This document shows, piece by piece, positions 1-8,861 of a stretch of 64,000 nucleotides of DNA. Location of the stretch: contig NZ_JAHRDV010000003.1 in assembly GCF_019083805.1 (NCBI RefSeq), positions 1 to 64,000 of the forward strand, given 5' to 3'. This stretch comes from Acetobacter estunensis (GTDB lineage: Bacteria; Pseudomonadota; Alphaproteobacteria; Acetobacterales; Acetobacteraceae). The notes under the pieces were generated by a model. The model had not been told where the DNA came from. It saw nothing but the letters and a program-made list of their open reading frames with translations, and made no database searches. The position numbers were made by a program, and so were the translations under genes. Each line of letters starts with the position of its first letter. The first letter of the stretch is position 1.

Positions 1-298
1 GGTCGCGGCGACCGGTGAGAATCTTGTGCGGGTAGGCCTGATGGCCCACGTCCCAGATCAGCTTGTCGTCAGGGGTGTCGAACACCGCGTGGATGGCGAC
101 CGTCAGTTCCACCACGCCCAGCGAGGCACCCAGATGACCGCCCGTCGTCGAGACCGTGTCCACCGTCTCCGACCGCAGCTCGTCCGCCACCTGCCTGAGC
201 TGGTCAATCGACAGGTTCCTCAGATCAACAGGAAGGCCAACCCGGTCAAGCTCAGGAAAACGGCCGCGCGTGGGGCACGTCGCTGACGACTCGCTCAT
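1..298 (-). CDS. dxs: 1-deoxy-D-xylulose-5-phosphate synthase, N-terminal part (cut by window edge)
   Basis: The first 99 codons of DXS, the thiamine-diphosphate enzyme that joins pyruvate and glyceraldehyde 3-phosphate in the first step of the MEP isoprenoid pathway. The visible protein begins [14 protein letters not shown] and carries the family N-terminal pattern: an [14 protein letters not shown] helix, then [19 protein letters not shown] (the His-containing cofactor region) and [20 protein letters not shown]. The gene runs off the left edge, so about 540 residues expected for the family are missing. The ATG lies 5 nt after the ispA stop, so it is the third gene of xseB-ispA-dxs, an arrangement known in many proteobacteria that makes isoprenoid precursor and prenyl diphosphate together. 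Confidence 0.95.
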   Translation of the reverse strand, partial: MSESSATCPTRGRFPELDRVGLPVDLRNLSIDQLRQVADELRSETVDTVSTTGGHLGASLGVVELTVAIHAVFDTPDDKLIWDVGHQAYPHKILTGRRD

Positions 299-303
299 TT
301 CTC

Positions 304-1251
304 TCAGCTCCTGCGCTCGACAACGTAACGCGCCAGATCGCGCAGCCGGTCAGCCCTGTTTCCAAAGACGTCCAGAACATCGCAGGCGCGTTGCGCCAGC
401 TGGTTCGCCGCATCCCGGGCGCCGTCAATGCCAAGGAGCGCCACAAAGGTCGACTTCTCGGCCGCCAGATCTTTGCCGGCCGTCTTGCCCAACTCTTCTT
501 CACTGGCCGTTGCATCCAGGACGTCATCGGCAATCTGGAACGCCGCGCCAATATCGCGGCCATATTCCACGATCCGACGGCGTTCATCCGCGCTCGCCTT
601 ACCCAGAATCGCTCCCGCTTCAGCGGAATAGCGGATCAGGCAACCCGTCTTGAGCGCGTGCAGATGACTCACTTCCTCAAGGGAAAGCGACCGTCCCTCG
701 CCTTCCATGTCGATCATCTGTCCACCGACCATGCCAGCCGCACCGGAAGCGCGCGCCAATTCCAGCACAAGTTCCACACGCACGGCGGCGTCAGGATGGG
801 TTGCGGTCTCCGCCAGCACTTCAAAGGCGCGGGTCTGGAGAGCGTCGCCCGCCAGAATGGCCGTCGCCTCATCGAACTTGCGATGCGTGGAAGGCTGGCC
901 ACGGCGCAGATCGTCATCGTCCATGGCAGGAAGATCATCATGCACAAGCGAATAGGCATGCAGCATCTCGACAGAAGCCGCAGCACGATAAGCGCGCTCT
1001 GCAGCCTGCGTATCGTCGCCACCAAACAGGTTTGCCACTTCCGCGACGAGATACCCACGCAGACGTTTGCCACCGCCAAGTGTCGCGTAACGCATGGCGT
1101 CGATCAAGCGTGCCTCAGGTCCGTCCACACGCGGAATCAGCCGCTCAAGCATACTCTCCACCGCGGCTGCCCGCGTTTTAAGAGAAGCACGCAGCGCGTC
1201 GGAGACGCTTTCGGACGAGGCGGGGCTTTGGCTTGCGCCGACGTTGGTCAT
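304..1251 (-). CDS. ispA: Farnesyl diphosphate synthase (polyprenyl synthetase family)
   Basis: A 315-residue short-chain trans-prenyltransferase that condenses isopentenyl diphosphate with allylic diphosphates in the cytoplasm. Both aspartate-rich metal-binding motifs are present: the first in [16 protein letters not shown] and the second in FQIADDVLD, with GGKRLRGYL near the N-terminus for substrate binding. Length fits IspA (about 300). An upstream in-frame TTG overlaps the xseB stop, but the ATG giving [11 protein letters not shown] is preferred as the ordinary start codon. The gene sits 8 nt after xseB and 5 nt before dxs, so the three are almost certainly cotranscribed. Confidence 0.95.
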   Translation of the reverse strand: MTNVGASQSPASSESVSDALRASLKTRAAAVESMLERLIPRVDGPEARLIDAMRYATLGGGKRLRGYLVAEVANLFGGDDTQAAERAYRAAASVEMLHAYSLVHDDLPAMDDDDLRRGQPSTHRKFDEATAILAGDALQTRAFEVLAETATHPDAAVRVELVLELARASGAAGMVGGQMIDMEGEGRSLSLEEVSHLHALKTGCLIRYSAEAGAILGKASADERRRIVEYGRDIGAAFQIADDVLDATASEEELGKTAGKDLAAEKSTFVALLGIDGARDAANQLAQRACDVLDVFGNRADRLRDLARYVVERRS

Positions 1252-1259
1252 GACGAACT

Positions 1260-1490
1260 TCAATCCACGTTCCTGGTCTCCAGCGTGCCGTCAGCCCGCC
1301 GGACAATGGCCTGCACGCGCTCTTCCGCTTCGCGCAGCTTGTTTTCGCAATGCGCGCGCAGGGCGGCACCACGTTCATACGATGCGATGGCCTCTTCGAG
1401 CTTGAGCTGGCCACCTTCAAGACCGCGAACGATCCGCTCGAGTTCGGTGAGGGCGTCCTCAAAGGACAGCGAAGCAATATCGCCTGTCAT
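1260..1490 (-). CDS. xseB: Exodeoxyribonuclease VII small subunit
   Basis: A 76-residue protein with the XseB pattern: SFEDALTELERIVRGLEGGQLKLEEAIASYERG, followed by a charged helix around CENKLREAEERVQ. XseB associates with the large subunit XseA in the single-strand exonuclease VII complex, which is not in this window. It is the first gene of xseB-ispA-dxs, and this linkage between a nuclease subunit and isoprenoid genes is widespread in proteobacteria. Length and composition are typical and nothing is odd. Confidence 0.93.
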   Translation of the reverse strand: MTGDIASLSFEDALTELERIVRGLEGGQLKLEEAIASYERGAALRAHCENKLREAEERVQAIVRRADGTLETRNVD

Positions 1491-1588
1491 GTCAGAATGG
1501 CCTCCTCATCGCTCATCAAGCCGCTGCCCTTACCCCGCGTGTCCCATCCTGCCAAGTCCGCAAGACGCGCGAACACGCTCCGGAATTA

Positions 1589-1626
1589 GGAAAACCGCCA
1601 GTTTTCCGCCGTGCCGTGGCACGGCG
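1589..1626 (-). terminator. Candidate terminator after tusA
   Basis: Immediately beyond the tusA stop lie two adjacent inverted repeats: CGCCGTGCC/GGCACGGCG with a very short loop, and GGAAAAC/GTTTTCC. On the minus strand the second hairpin has a T-rich arm. It probably ends tusA before xseB, although no long U tract follows. Confidence 0.5.
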
Positions 1627-1629
1627 GCA

Positions 1630-1872
1630 TCAGCTCTCCACAGGGTCCGCCTTCTTGCGGATCACGAAAGACAGAACGTCACCTTCTTCCCCGAATGCGA
1701 CAAGAGCATGACCGGTCTCCTTGCAGAACGAGCGAAAATCAGAAACCGACGCACGATCCGTCGCGAGCACCCGCAGGCTGTCTCCGGCCCCAAGCCCACG
1801 CAACGCACGGTTGGCCTTGAGCACCGGAAGAGGGCAGTTGAACCCCCGTACATCAAGCACTGTCTCGCTCAC
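1630..1872 (-). CDS. tusA: TusA/SirA-family sulfurtransferase-like protein
   Basis: An 80-residue protein with the family signature near the N-terminus, LDVRGFNCPLPVLKANRAL, in which Cys13 of the CPxP motif is the expected sulfur-carrying residue. TusA-type proteins relay persulfide sulfur to tRNA thiolation, molybdopterin synthesis or other acceptors. The length (about 80) and the beta-alpha-beta layout fit. It is divergent from the ROK kinase gene and separated from xseB by a candidate terminator, so it appears monocistronic. Which relay it serves cannot be read from the sequence; the cysteine desulfurase SufS, about 4 kb away, is a possible donor by inference only. Confidence 0.85.
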   Translation of the reverse strand: MSETVLDVRGFNCPLPVLKANRALRGLGAGDSLRVLATDRASVSDFRSFCKETGHALVAFGEEGDVLSFVIRKKADPVES

Positions 1873-2008
1873 GTCGCTCTTTCCTTCCCGTGTTTACCTG
1901 CTTTCCACGACACCCTCTCATGCAACGGAAAATTCGTTAACATCTTGAGCGTTTCGTCCAGATGAGGTTGAGGTGTCCCTGCGTGACGACAGGGGATGCA
2001 CCGCTAAC

Positions 2009-2938
2009 ATGAATATCATCCGTCTTGGAATTGACCTCGGCGCCACAAAGATCGAGATCGCCGCGCTGGATCACGCGGGCAATATCATCCTCCGCCGCCG
2101 CACACCCAACCCCGGCGCCTACGAGCCCATGATGGCCGCCATCCGTGATCTGGCTGATTCGGCCACAGTGGAACTCGGGCTGGATTCGACAGGTCCCCGC
2201 CTTCCGCTCGGAGTGGGTATTCCCGGTTCAATCAATGCCAGCGATGGACTGGTGAAGAATGCCAATGCCACATGGCTGAACGGCAAGCCCTTCGCCCGTG
2301 ACCTTCCCGAAGTGACCAAGCGGCTCATCCGCATCGAAAACGACGCCAACTGCTTCGCGTTGTCGGAAGCCACCGATGGAGCCGCAGCCGGACGTCCGGT
2401 CGTGCTGGGCATCATCATCGGGTCCGGCATGGGCGGCGGGATCGTGGTCGATGGCCGCCTCGTCCCCGGCCCTAACCATCTTGCCGGTGAATGTGGGCAT
2501 ATTCCTCTGCCGTGGGTCCGTGCCGACGAATTCCCACTGCCGCGCTGTTTCTGCGGTAATGAAGGCTGCCTTGAGCGGTTCCTCTGCGGTCCAGCGCTGG
2601 CCGCATCATGGAAAGGCGAAGGTGAGCGCAATGCTCATGGCATAGAGGACGCTGCCGATAATGGTGACGTGCGGGCACAAAAGGCGCTCGACCGCTATGT
2701 CGATCACCTTGCCCGCGCCTGCGCCCTGTTCATCAACTTCCTCGACCCGGACGCCATCGTGTTCGGTGGCGGTGTTTCCAACCTCAAGAAAACGCTCGCT
2801 CGGGTACCGCCTCTGCTCTCACAGCACATCATCACGCCGGAATGCCGTACGGAACTTCTTGTGCACAAGCACGGGGACAGTTCAGGAGTCAGGGGAGCCG
2901 CATGGCTCTGGAACACTGCCGAGGAGATTCGCGGCTGA
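2009..2938 (+). CDS. ROK-family sugar kinase (fructokinase-like)
   Basis: A 309-residue kinase of the ROK family. Visible motifs are the N-terminal phosphate loop LGIDLGATKIE, GIPGSI and IENDANCFALSE in the sugar-binding cleft, the second phosphate site IIGSGMGGGIVVDG, and a zinc-binding segment starting at GECGHI and ending in CFCGNEGCLERF. These match bacterial fructokinase/Mak-type ROK enzymes that phosphorylate a free hexose with ATP in the cytoplasm. The substrate is inferred as fructose from the close motif resemblance, but glucose or another hexose is possible. The ATG before NIIRLGIDLG was chosen because homology begins there; in-frame codons further upstream have no family residues. 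Its last 37 nt overlap dinB in another frame. Confidence 0.88.
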   Translation: MNIIRLGIDLGATKIEIAALDHAGNIILRRRTPNPGAYEPMMAAIRDLADSATVELGLDSTGPRLPLGVGIPGSINASDGLVKNANATWLNGKPFARDLPEVTKRLIRIENDANCFALSEATDGAAAGRPVVLGIIIGSGMGGGIVVDGRLVPGPNHLAGECGHIPLPWVRADEFPLPRCFCGNEGCLERFLCGPALAASWKGEGERNAHGIEDAADNGDVRAQKALDRYVDHLARACALFINFLDPDAIVFGGGVSNLKKTLARVPPLLSQHIITPECRTELLVHKHGDSSGVRGAAWLWNTAEEIRG

Positions 2939-4218
2939 CCGAAGCCACCCACCCTATTCTGTGCCGGGACTGCCCGGACCTGTTCTGGTCGGCTTCCCCA
3001 GTTCCACCCAGCCGCTGTCCTGTCTGCGGCTCCCGGCGGCTTGTTTTCCACCCTGACCTCACGCAGTTGACCATCGCTCACATGGACTGCGACGCTTTCT
3101 TCGCCAGCGTGGAGAAGCAACGCCGTCCCGAACTGACGGGAAAACCGCTTCTCGTGGGCGGTATCGGGGACCGGGGCGTCGTCAGTACAGCCTGTTACAT
3201 CGCGCGTCTGAGCGGAGCGCGTTCGGCCATGCCCATGCGACAGGCCCGAGCCCTGTGTCCCGACGCCATCATCCTTCCCCCAGATATGGCGGCCTACCGC
3301 AGGGTGGCGGAGCGCATCCGCACCTTGATGCGCGATCTCACTCCACTGGTTGAAATCCGCTCGATCGACGAGGCACTGCTCGATCTCTCAGGCACACGCC
3401 AGCTTCATGGCGCACCCGCCTGCGTCGTACTCGCGCGACTCGCGCTCAAAGTTGAACGGGAACTGGGCGTGACCATTTCCATCGGGCTAGCGGCCAATCC
3501 TCTTATGGCCAAGCTGGCGGCCGGGCTGGATAAGCCGCGCGGGTTCGGCGTCATCGGACGGGAAGCGCGGGAATGGCTGGCCGACAAGCCCGTTCGCATT
3601 CTTCCCGGCATCGGCAAGGCACAGGAACAAAGCCTTCATCGTCTCGGCCTGATGCGGCTGGGCGCGATTGCCGCCCTGACACTGGATGAGGCCGTGCGCC
3701 GCCTTGGACCGCGTGGCCCCGAGTTACTCGCCCGCGCCCGCGGCGAAGACCGACACCGTGTCACGCCCCATCACCCCGTAAAATCCGTCAGTTCGGAAGT
3801 CACATTCGAGCGCGATATTCGCGATCCGGTCATTCTGGAGCGCGAACTGTGGAAACTGTGCGAGCAGTTGGCCATGCGCCTGCGCCGCAAGGAGGTCTCG
3901 GCCACCGGCGTCTCGCTCAAGCTGCGTACAGGAGATTTTCAGACACGCACCCGCGCGACACGGCTGCATTCGCCCACGGTGTTGCCCGATCGATTGTTTC
4001 AAGCCGGACGCGAAATGCTGCGCTCCGAAAGCGGCACACAGGCTTTCCGCCTGCTCGGCATCGGCTCAAACGGCGTAGCGCCACTGGACGCCGCCGATCC
4101 GCAGGATCTTGCCGATTCACGATCCGCCGATCGCGTCGCGATGCAGAAAGCCATCGATACGCTGCGTTCCCGCTTCGGGCGAGACGCCGTGAAACGCGGC
4201 CGTGCGCTGGACAGCTAA
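2902..4218 (+). CDS. dinB: DNA polymerase IV (Y family) with N-terminal Cys4 element
   Basis: A 438-residue translesion polymerase. The palm begins at about residue 60 with IAHMDCDAFFASVEKQRRPEL, the second catalytic acid pair is in VEIRSIDEALLDLSG, and the thumb has LPGIGKAQEQSLHRLG. Before the palm is a leader of some 55 residues containing CRDC and CPVCGS pairs, a zinc-ribbon-like Cys4 arrangement not part of the canonical E. coli enzyme. The start is set by a strong purine-rich site (AGGGGAG) just upstream of the ATG, which lies inside the 3' end of the ROK gene. The polymerase bypasses lesions at stalled forks. The Cys4 part could bind metal, DNA or a partner; this is inference. Confidence 0.92.
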   Translation: MALEHCRGDSRLTEATHPILCRDCPDLFWSASPVPPSRCPVCGSRRLVFHPDLTQLTIAHMDCDAFFASVEKQRRPELTGKPLLVGGIGDRGVVSTACYIARLSGARSAMPMRQARALCPDAIILPPDMAAYRRVAERIRTLMRDLTPLVEIRSIDEALLDLSGTRQLHGAPACVVLARLALKVERELGVTISIGLAANPLMAKLAAGLDKPRGFGVIGREAREWLADKPVRILPGIGKAQEQSLHRLGLMRLGAIAALTLDEAVRRLGPRGPELLARARGEDRHRVTPHHPVKSVSSEVTFERDIRDPVILERELWKLCEQLAMRLRRKEVSATGVSLKLRTGDFQTRTRATRLHSPTVLPDRLFQAGREMLRSESGTQAFRLLGIGSNGVAPLDAADPQDLADSRSADRVAMQKAIDTLRSRFGRDAVKRGRALDS

Positions 4219-4222
4219 TCTT

Positions 4223-4606
4223 TCAGACGTGAAAGCTCTGACCACAGCCGCACCGACCTTTCTCGTTCGGGTTCTCGAACACAAAGCCGGATTCCAGATC
4301 GCTTGTACGGTAATCTATCTGAGAGCCGATCAGAAAGAGGATCGCCTTACGGTCGATCAGAACGGTAACACCCTTGTCCGTCACACGCTCATCGCCCGCT
4401 TCCCCCGCTTCAGGCACGAACGCCATATCGTAGGCATGGCCGGAACACCCCTTGGTCGAGACGGAAATACGCAGAAGCTGGCCCGCGTTCGCGCCAGCAT
4501 AAAGCGTGCGCAGACGGGACGCTGCAGCCTCCGAAAGTGTCATGACAGGCGGCAGTTCACGCACGGGACGCGGAGCGGTCTGTTCGGTAATTGGCTGCGT
4601 GGTCAT
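4223..4606 (-). CDS. sufA: A-type Fe-S carrier of the SUF operon (HesB/IscA family)
   Basis: A 127-residue protein with an unconserved N-terminal tail of about 20 residues, then the IscA fold. The three cluster-binding cysteines are present: Cys54 in STKGCSGHAYD and Cys119/Cys121 in GRCGCGQSF. A-type carriers accept a nascent cluster from the SufBCD scaffold and hand it to target apoproteins. It is the last gene of the SUF operon, 16 nt after the SufT-like gene. The name sufA is given from context; ErpA or IscA cannot be separated by sequence alone. Its 3' end faces dinB with only 4 nt between stop codons. Confidence 0.9.
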   Translation of the reverse strand: MTTQPITEQTAPRPVRELPPVMTLSEAAASRLRTLYAGANAGQLLRISVSTKGCSGHAYDMAFVPEAGEAGDERVTDKGVTVLIDRKAILFLIGSQIDYRTSDLESGFVFENPNEKGRCGCGQSFHV

Positions 4607-4622
4607 TGTCCGTCCTTCCAGA

Positions 4623-5075
4623 TCAGAACATGTTCAGAGCAAGACGGGCTTCATCGCTCATGCGGGACATATCCCACGGTGGATCCCACACCACATCGAC
4701 ATCCGCAGACGTGACACCGGGGATCTTCTCGACCGCGTCTTTCACTGCGGCGGGCAACTCCTGTGCGCTCGGACAGTTAGGAGCCGTCAGCGTCATTTCG
4801 ACTTTCACCCGCCCATCGTCGTGCAACTCGATCGCATAGATCAGGCCGAGTTCGTAAATGTTCACCGGAATTTCAGGATCATGCACGGTCGAGATCGCCT
4901 CGATCACCGCATCCTCTGACGGGACGTCGGTTGTAGGCGCTACTTCTCCCTCGGGCGTCCAGTGCGCCACCTTCGGTGTTGCCGTATCCGCCGGTCCCGT
5001 TGCGACAGGCTCAGACGTCGTCTGAGTTTCTGCCGAAGTAGCCGCCTCAGTGTGAATGGTATCGGATTCCGTCAT
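4623..5075 (-). CDS. sufT: SufT-like DUF59/MIP18-family Fe-S assembly factor
   Basis: A 150-residue protein. Residues 1-50 are an acidic, Thr/Glu/Pro-rich extension of low complexity; the rest is a DUF59 domain with VIEAISTVHDPEIPVNIYELGLIY, LTAPNCPSAQELPA (conserved Cys) and a C-terminal DVVWDPPWDMSRMS. SufT-type DUF59 proteins aid Fe-S cluster maturation and are commonly fused to or next to suf genes. Its ATG overlaps the sufU stop by 4 nt (ATGA), which implies translational coupling. The long acidic N-terminal tail is not seen in minimal SufT proteins and its role is unknown. Confidence 0.88.
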   Translation of the reverse strand: MTESDTIHTEAATSAETQTTSEPVATGPADTATPKVAHWTPEGEVAPTTDVPSEDAVIEAISTVHDPEIPVNIYELGLIYAIELHDDGRVKVEMTLTAPNCPSAQELPAAVKDAVEKIPGVTSADVDVVWDPPWDMSRMSDEARLALNMF

Positions 5076-5509
5076 TGCGTGAGCGCCTCCCCCAGCGCCG
5101 TCCAGGGCAGTGTGGCACACCGCACGCGGGAACGGTGTGATTTCAGTGGCAGAAAGACCTCAAGAGCTGGCGGCAGAACCGCACTTTCACGGGCCTCTTC
5201 TTCCGTGGAGCCGTCTTCCAGCATATTGGAAAACCTTGCTGCCAGTTCAAGAGCCTTCGCAGATGATTGTCCGGCCACGGTCTGGGCCATCAGATCGGCC
5301 GAGGCCATACAGATGGCGCAGCCGCGTGTCTGATGCCGGATTTCGGCAATGCCCGCATCGGTCGCACGGAGCGAGAGCTTCACCCGGTCCCCGCACATCG
5401 GATTGCTCCCCTGTGCCGTTCCCGTGGAGTTTTCCGTCACGCCTGCGAACAAAGGCTTCCGTGCCCGCTGCACGATCTGCTCACCATAAAGATCCACCAC
5501 ATTCAGCAT
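5072..5509 (-). CDS. sufU: SufU/IscU-type sulfur transfer or scaffold protein
   Basis: A 145-residue IscU-superfamily protein with the expected three cysteines and aspartate: Cys39-Gly-Asp41 in NPMCGDRV, Cys64 in TRGCAICMASAD and Cys131 in RVRCATLPW. An insertion between the second and third Cys fits the SufU subgroup, which binds zinc and accepts persulfide sulfur from SufS. No sufE is seen, so SufU is the probable sulfur acceptor here. It lies 9 nt after sufS and overlaps sufT by 4 nt. Whether it also holds a transient cluster cannot be told from the sequence. Confidence 0.9.
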   Translation of the reverse strand: MLNVVDLYGEQIVQRARKPLFAGVTENSTGTAQGSNPMCGDRVKLSLRATDAGIAEIRHQTRGCAICMASADLMAQTVAGQSSAKALELAARFSNMLEDGSTEEEARESAVLPPALEVFLPLKSHRSRVRCATLPWTALGEALTQ

Positions 5510-5518
5510 GGCAGCGCC

Positions 5519-6766
5519 TTACACGAAGAACGAGCGGATACGCGTGAGCGTCTGCGCCAGCACATCGATCTCCGCCTGAGTGGTGTAGACGCCGAAACTG
5601 GCGCGCGCCGTGGCTGTCAGCCCCAACCGACGCATCAGCGGCTCGGCACAGTGATGCCCTGCCCGAACCGCAATGCCATTGCGGTCAAGCAGCGTCGCAA
5701 TGTCGTGGGGATGCACATCATCCATCGTGAACGACACCACTCCGCCCCGTTCCTTTGGACATCCGACAATGTTCAGGCCGGGCACGTCCGGCAAGACCTT
5801 CAGCGCGTGCGCCGTCAGCGCCGCTTCATGCGCGCCAATGGCCTCAAACCCGATGTCTTCCACCCAGTCGATGGCTGTACCCAACCCCACCGCTTCCACG
5901 ATGGCCGGTGTGCCCGCCTCGAACTTTGCGGGAACCGGCGCCCACGTGGAGGCTTCGAACGTGACAGACGAAATCATGTCACCTCCACCGAGAAACGGCG
6001 GCATGGCGTCGAGCAGTTCGCGTCGCGCCCACAACACCCCGATACCCGTGGGCCCGTAGAGTTTGTGCCCCGTAAACGTGTAGAAATCCGCTCCGAGTTC
6101 CGCAACATTGACCTTGCGATGAACAACCGCCTGACTGCCATCGAGCAGGATTTTCGCGCCAGCGTCATGCGCCATCGCGACAAGCTGCTCCGCCGGCGTC
6201 ACCGTGCCCAGCACGTTGGACATATGCGTGATGGCCACAAGCGCCACTTTGCCGTCCGACAGCAGACGACCATACGCTTCAAGATCCAGATCGCCCGCAT
6301 CCGTGATCGGAGCCACACGCAGTTCGATACCCACCCGGTCACGCAGCATCTGCCACGGCACAAGATTGGCGTGATGCTCCATCTCAGAGATCAACACCGC
6401 CTGCCCCGGTTTCAGCAGAGAGCCAAACGAATACGCCACCAAATTGATGGCCTCGGTGCTGTTGCGCGTGAACACGATCTCGTCGCGGGAAGAGGCACCG
6501 AGAAACTCCCCCACTCGCGTGCGTGCGCCTTCATACGCCTCGGTCGCCCGCTCACTCATCCAGTGCAGACCACGATGAATGTTCGCATACTGCGTACGCA
6601 TCATCGTGCTCATGGCGTCGACCACAACATCCGGCTTCTGCGCCGAAGCCGCGCTGTCGAGAAACACCAGCGGCTTGCCATGCACTTTCTCAGACAGGAT
6701 CGGAAACTGCGTCCGCAGATACGACAGATCGGCGTGGGTCAGTATGTCGTGAGGAGCCATGTTCAT
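5519..6766 (-). CDS. sufS: Cysteine desulfurase SufS (class V aminotransferase fold)
   Basis: A 415-residue PLP enzyme that removes sulfur from cysteine as an enzyme-bound persulfide. The PLP lysine is in DFYTFTGHKLYGPTG, the cofactor-stacking His in ISEMEHHANLVPW, and the catalytic cysteine is Cys373 in AVRAGHHCAEPLM. The HHCAEP form of the Cys loop is that of group II (SufS) enzymes rather than IscS. Its ATG overlaps the sufD stop by 4 nt, and sufU follows after 9 nt, consistent with SufS handing sulfur to SufU. Confidence 0.95.
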   Translation of the reverse strand: MNMAPHDILTHADLSYLRTQFPILSEKVHGKPLVFLDSAASAQKPDVVVDAMSTMMRTQYANIHRGLHWMSERATEAYEGARTRVGEFLGASSRDEIVFTRNSTEAINLVAYSFGSLLKPGQAVLISEMEHHANLVPWQMLRDRVGIELRVAPITDAGDLDLEAYGRLLSDGKVALVAITHMSNVLGTVTPAEQLVAMAHDAGAKILLDGSQAVVHRKVNVAELGADFYTFTGHKLYGPTGIGVLWARRELLDAMPPFLGGGDMISSVTFEASTWAPVPAKFEAGTPAIVEAVGLGTAIDWVEDIGFEAIGAHEAALTAHALKVLPDVPGLNIVGCPKERGGVVSFTMDDVHPHDIATLLDRNGIAVRAGHHCAEPLMRRLGLTATARASFGVYTTQAEIDVLAQTLTRIRSFFV

Positions 6767-8070
6767 GCTGCCTTTTCTCCAGCGCTGACACGCGCTTTCA
6801 GCGCCCGCTCCACCCTCTGCATCAGGAACGTCCGCACAGCCTCGTCCTGCACAAGTTCCACAGTTTCCGTGAGAAACGCCTCGACCAGCATACGACGCGC
6901 CTGATCGTCAGGAATCCCGCGAGCGCGCAGATAGAAAAGCTGGTCTTCATCCAGCGCACCGACCGTCGCGCCGTGACTGCACTTCACGTCGTCCGCGTAG
7001 ATTTCCAGCTCTGGCTTGGCGTCGATCTCGGCATTGGGTGAAAGCAGAAGCGCCTGATTCATCTGATACCCGTCGGTCTTCTGCGCAATGCGCTCGACCA
7101 GCACCTTGCCCTGAAACACGGCGCGCGCATGATCCGTCAGCACATTGCGCACGGTCTGACGGGAGACCCCGTCCGGCGCACCGTGAAGAATAACGCTGGT
7201 GATATCTCCCACCTGCCGCGCGCCCAGAATCTGCGCGCCATTCACATGAACACTCGCGTGGCTGCCCCGCAGAGCCGCGTGAACCTCGTGCCGCGCCAGC
7301 AACGCGCCAAGACCCAGCGTGAAACTGTCATATGAACCGCGCGGTTCGACATCGGCGTAAACCGTCGCCAGATGCACGGCGTTCTCCGCCTCTTCCTGCA
7401 CCTTCATGTGCGTCAGATGCGCATCTTCGGCCACGTCACAGCTCAGAACCGGGTTGTGAAAATACATGGCCGGACCAGCATTTTCCACGGACACAGCCAA
7501 TTCGATCAGCGTCAACGAAGCACCTTCACCAAGTGCTACAGCATGGCGGGGATGGAACGAAGTATCCTCGTCGCCGGAGCCCGCCACGGAAATCAGCAGA
7601 AGAGCGCCCGCCTTCACGCCTGCGCCGACGGACAGACACACACCATCTTCCGCAAGAGCCGTGTTGAGCGCCACCATCGCCTCGCGGTCCGGTGCGGACT
7701 GCGTTCCGAAATCCTGCGTCGTGGCAAAGGATGTGCAGGACACACCGTCTGGAAGCTGCGTTGTGGAATGGACTGCGGAAAGGCGTCCGTTCACCAGCAC
7801 AAGCCGCGGCAATTTTGCCAGCGCTTCAGTGTCGCCAAACAACGCAGCAAGTGCCGCAGTAACTTTTCCCTCATCCACCGTTCCCGGTGCAGCAAAAGCA
7901 TGCCCGGAGAGCGCGCGCAGATTGGTGTAGTGCCACGCTTCCACCTTCTGCGTGGGCAGTCCCAGCCGTTCCAGTTCACCCACGGCGGCGGCACGAACAT
8001 CATTCGTAATGCCCGTCAGACGCCCTTCAAACGGGGCAAGACCCCGCGAGATCGGTGTAATGGCGTTCAT
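6763..8070 (-). CDS. sufD: Fe-S assembly scaffold subunit SufD
   Basis: A 435-residue SufB/SufD-family protein. The N-terminal helical part contains LGLPTQKVEAWHYTNLRAL; the beta-helix core follows, and the C-terminal part has the conserved QMNQALLLSPNAEIDAKPEL then DVKCSHGATVGALDEDQLFYL with the family Cys and His. SufD pairs with SufB and the ATPase SufC as the SufBC2D scaffold on which clusters are built. The gene overlaps sufC by 4 nt at its start and sufS by 4 nt at its end, which would help keep subunit amounts matched. Confidence 0.94.
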   Translation of the reverse strand: MNAITPISRGLAPFEGRLTGITNDVRAAAVGELERLGLPTQKVEAWHYTNLRALSGHAFAAPGTVDEGKVTAALAALFGDTEALAKLPRLVLVNGRLSAVHSTTQLPDGVSCTSFATTQDFGTQSAPDREAMVALNTALAEDGVCLSVGAGVKAGALLLISVAGSGDEDTSFHPRHAVALGEGASLTLIELAVSVENAGPAMYFHNPVLSCDVAEDAHLTHMKVQEEAENAVHLATVYADVEPRGSYDSFTLGLGALLARHEVHAALRGSHASVHVNGAQILGARQVGDITSVILHGAPDGVSRQTVRNVLTDHARAVFQGKVLVERIAQKTDGYQMNQALLLSPNAEIDAKPELEIYADDVKCSHGATVGALDEDQLFYLRARGIPDDQARRMLVEAFLTETVELVQDEAVRTFLMQRVERALKARVSAGEKAA

Positions 8071-8837
8071 GCCGCCTCCTTGAGAAAAGCGGTGTAACCT
8101 TCCTCATTGATCTGCTTTGCCAGTTCCGGCCCACCACTGCGGATGATGCGTCCCTTTGCCATGACATGCACGCGGTCAGGACCGAGATAATCCAGCAGCT
8201 TCTGATGATGCGTAATCACCAGCGCAGAGAAATCCGGGGAGCGCAGGTTCTGCACACCTTCCGCCACGATCCTCAGCGCGTCCACGTCCAGTCCGCTGTC
8301 GGTTTCATCCAGAATGGCGAGTGTTGGCTTGAGCATGGTCATCTGAAGCACCTCGTTGCGCTTCTTCTCACCACCTGAGAATCCGACATTGACGTTGCGC
8401 TTGAGCATATCGTCCGACATGGAGAGATTCTTCGTGGCCGCACGCACAGCTTTGAGAAAGCCCACTGCATCCAGTTCCGCCTCACCGCGCGCGCGGCGCA
8501 CGGCATTGACAGCGGTGCGCAGGAAATTCGCGTTGTTCACACCCGGAAGTTCCACCGGTGTCTGGAAAGCCAGAAACACGCCAGCCGCCGCCCGTTCTTC
8601 CGGCTCCATCTCCAAAAGATCATGCCCTTTGAAGAGAGCTTCCCCAGCAGTGACCTCGTAGTCCTCACGTCCTGCCAGCACATAGGACAGCGTGGACTTG
8701 CCGCAGCCATTCGGCCCCATGATGGCATGAACCTCACCCGGCGGGATCACCAGATCGACACCACGCAGGATTTCCTTCGGGCCACCCTCCGTCTCGATGC
8801 TGGCGTGCAGGCCGGAAATCTTCAGTAATTCACTCAT
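8067..8837 (-). CDS. sufC: Fe-S assembly ATPase SufC (ABC type)
   Basis: A 256-residue soluble ABC ATPase. It has the Walker A loop IMGPNGCGKSTLSYVL, the signature NVGFSGGEKKRNEVLQM, Walker B TLAILDETDSGLDVD and the switch histidine in ALVITHHQKLLDYL. SufC drives conformational change in SufBCD during cluster assembly. The start was placed at MSELLKISGLHA, where family homology begins, rather than at an upstream in-frame codon adding nine residues. It follows sufB by 24 nt and overlaps sufD by 4 nt. Confidence 0.95.
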   Translation of the reverse strand: MSELLKISGLHASIETEGGPKEILRGVDLVIPPGEVHAIMGPNGCGKSTLSYVLAGREDYEVTAGEALFKGHDLLEMEPEERAAAGVFLAFQTPVELPGVNNANFLRTAVNAVRRARGEAELDAVGFLKAVRAATKNLSMSDDMLKRNVNVGFSGGEKKRNEVLQMTMLKPTLAILDETDSGLDVDALRIVAEGVQNLRSPDFSALVITHHQKLLDYLGPDRVHVMAKGRIIRSGGPELAKQINEEGYTAFLKEAA

Positions 8838-8861
8838 GTCTTTCACTCCCTGACCGCACAC

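Noticed and set aside
391..1965. A 524-codon plus-strand frame opposite ispA and xseB
   Set aside because: Arg/His/Pro/Ser-rich product with no family, no ribosome site, lying antisense to firmly identified genes. It is a GC-rich codon-position shadow.
5267..6904. A 545-codon plus-strand frame opposite sufS and sufU
   Set aside because: Composition (Arg, His, Gln) is that of antisense reading; sufS and sufU have intact catalytic residues on the other strand.
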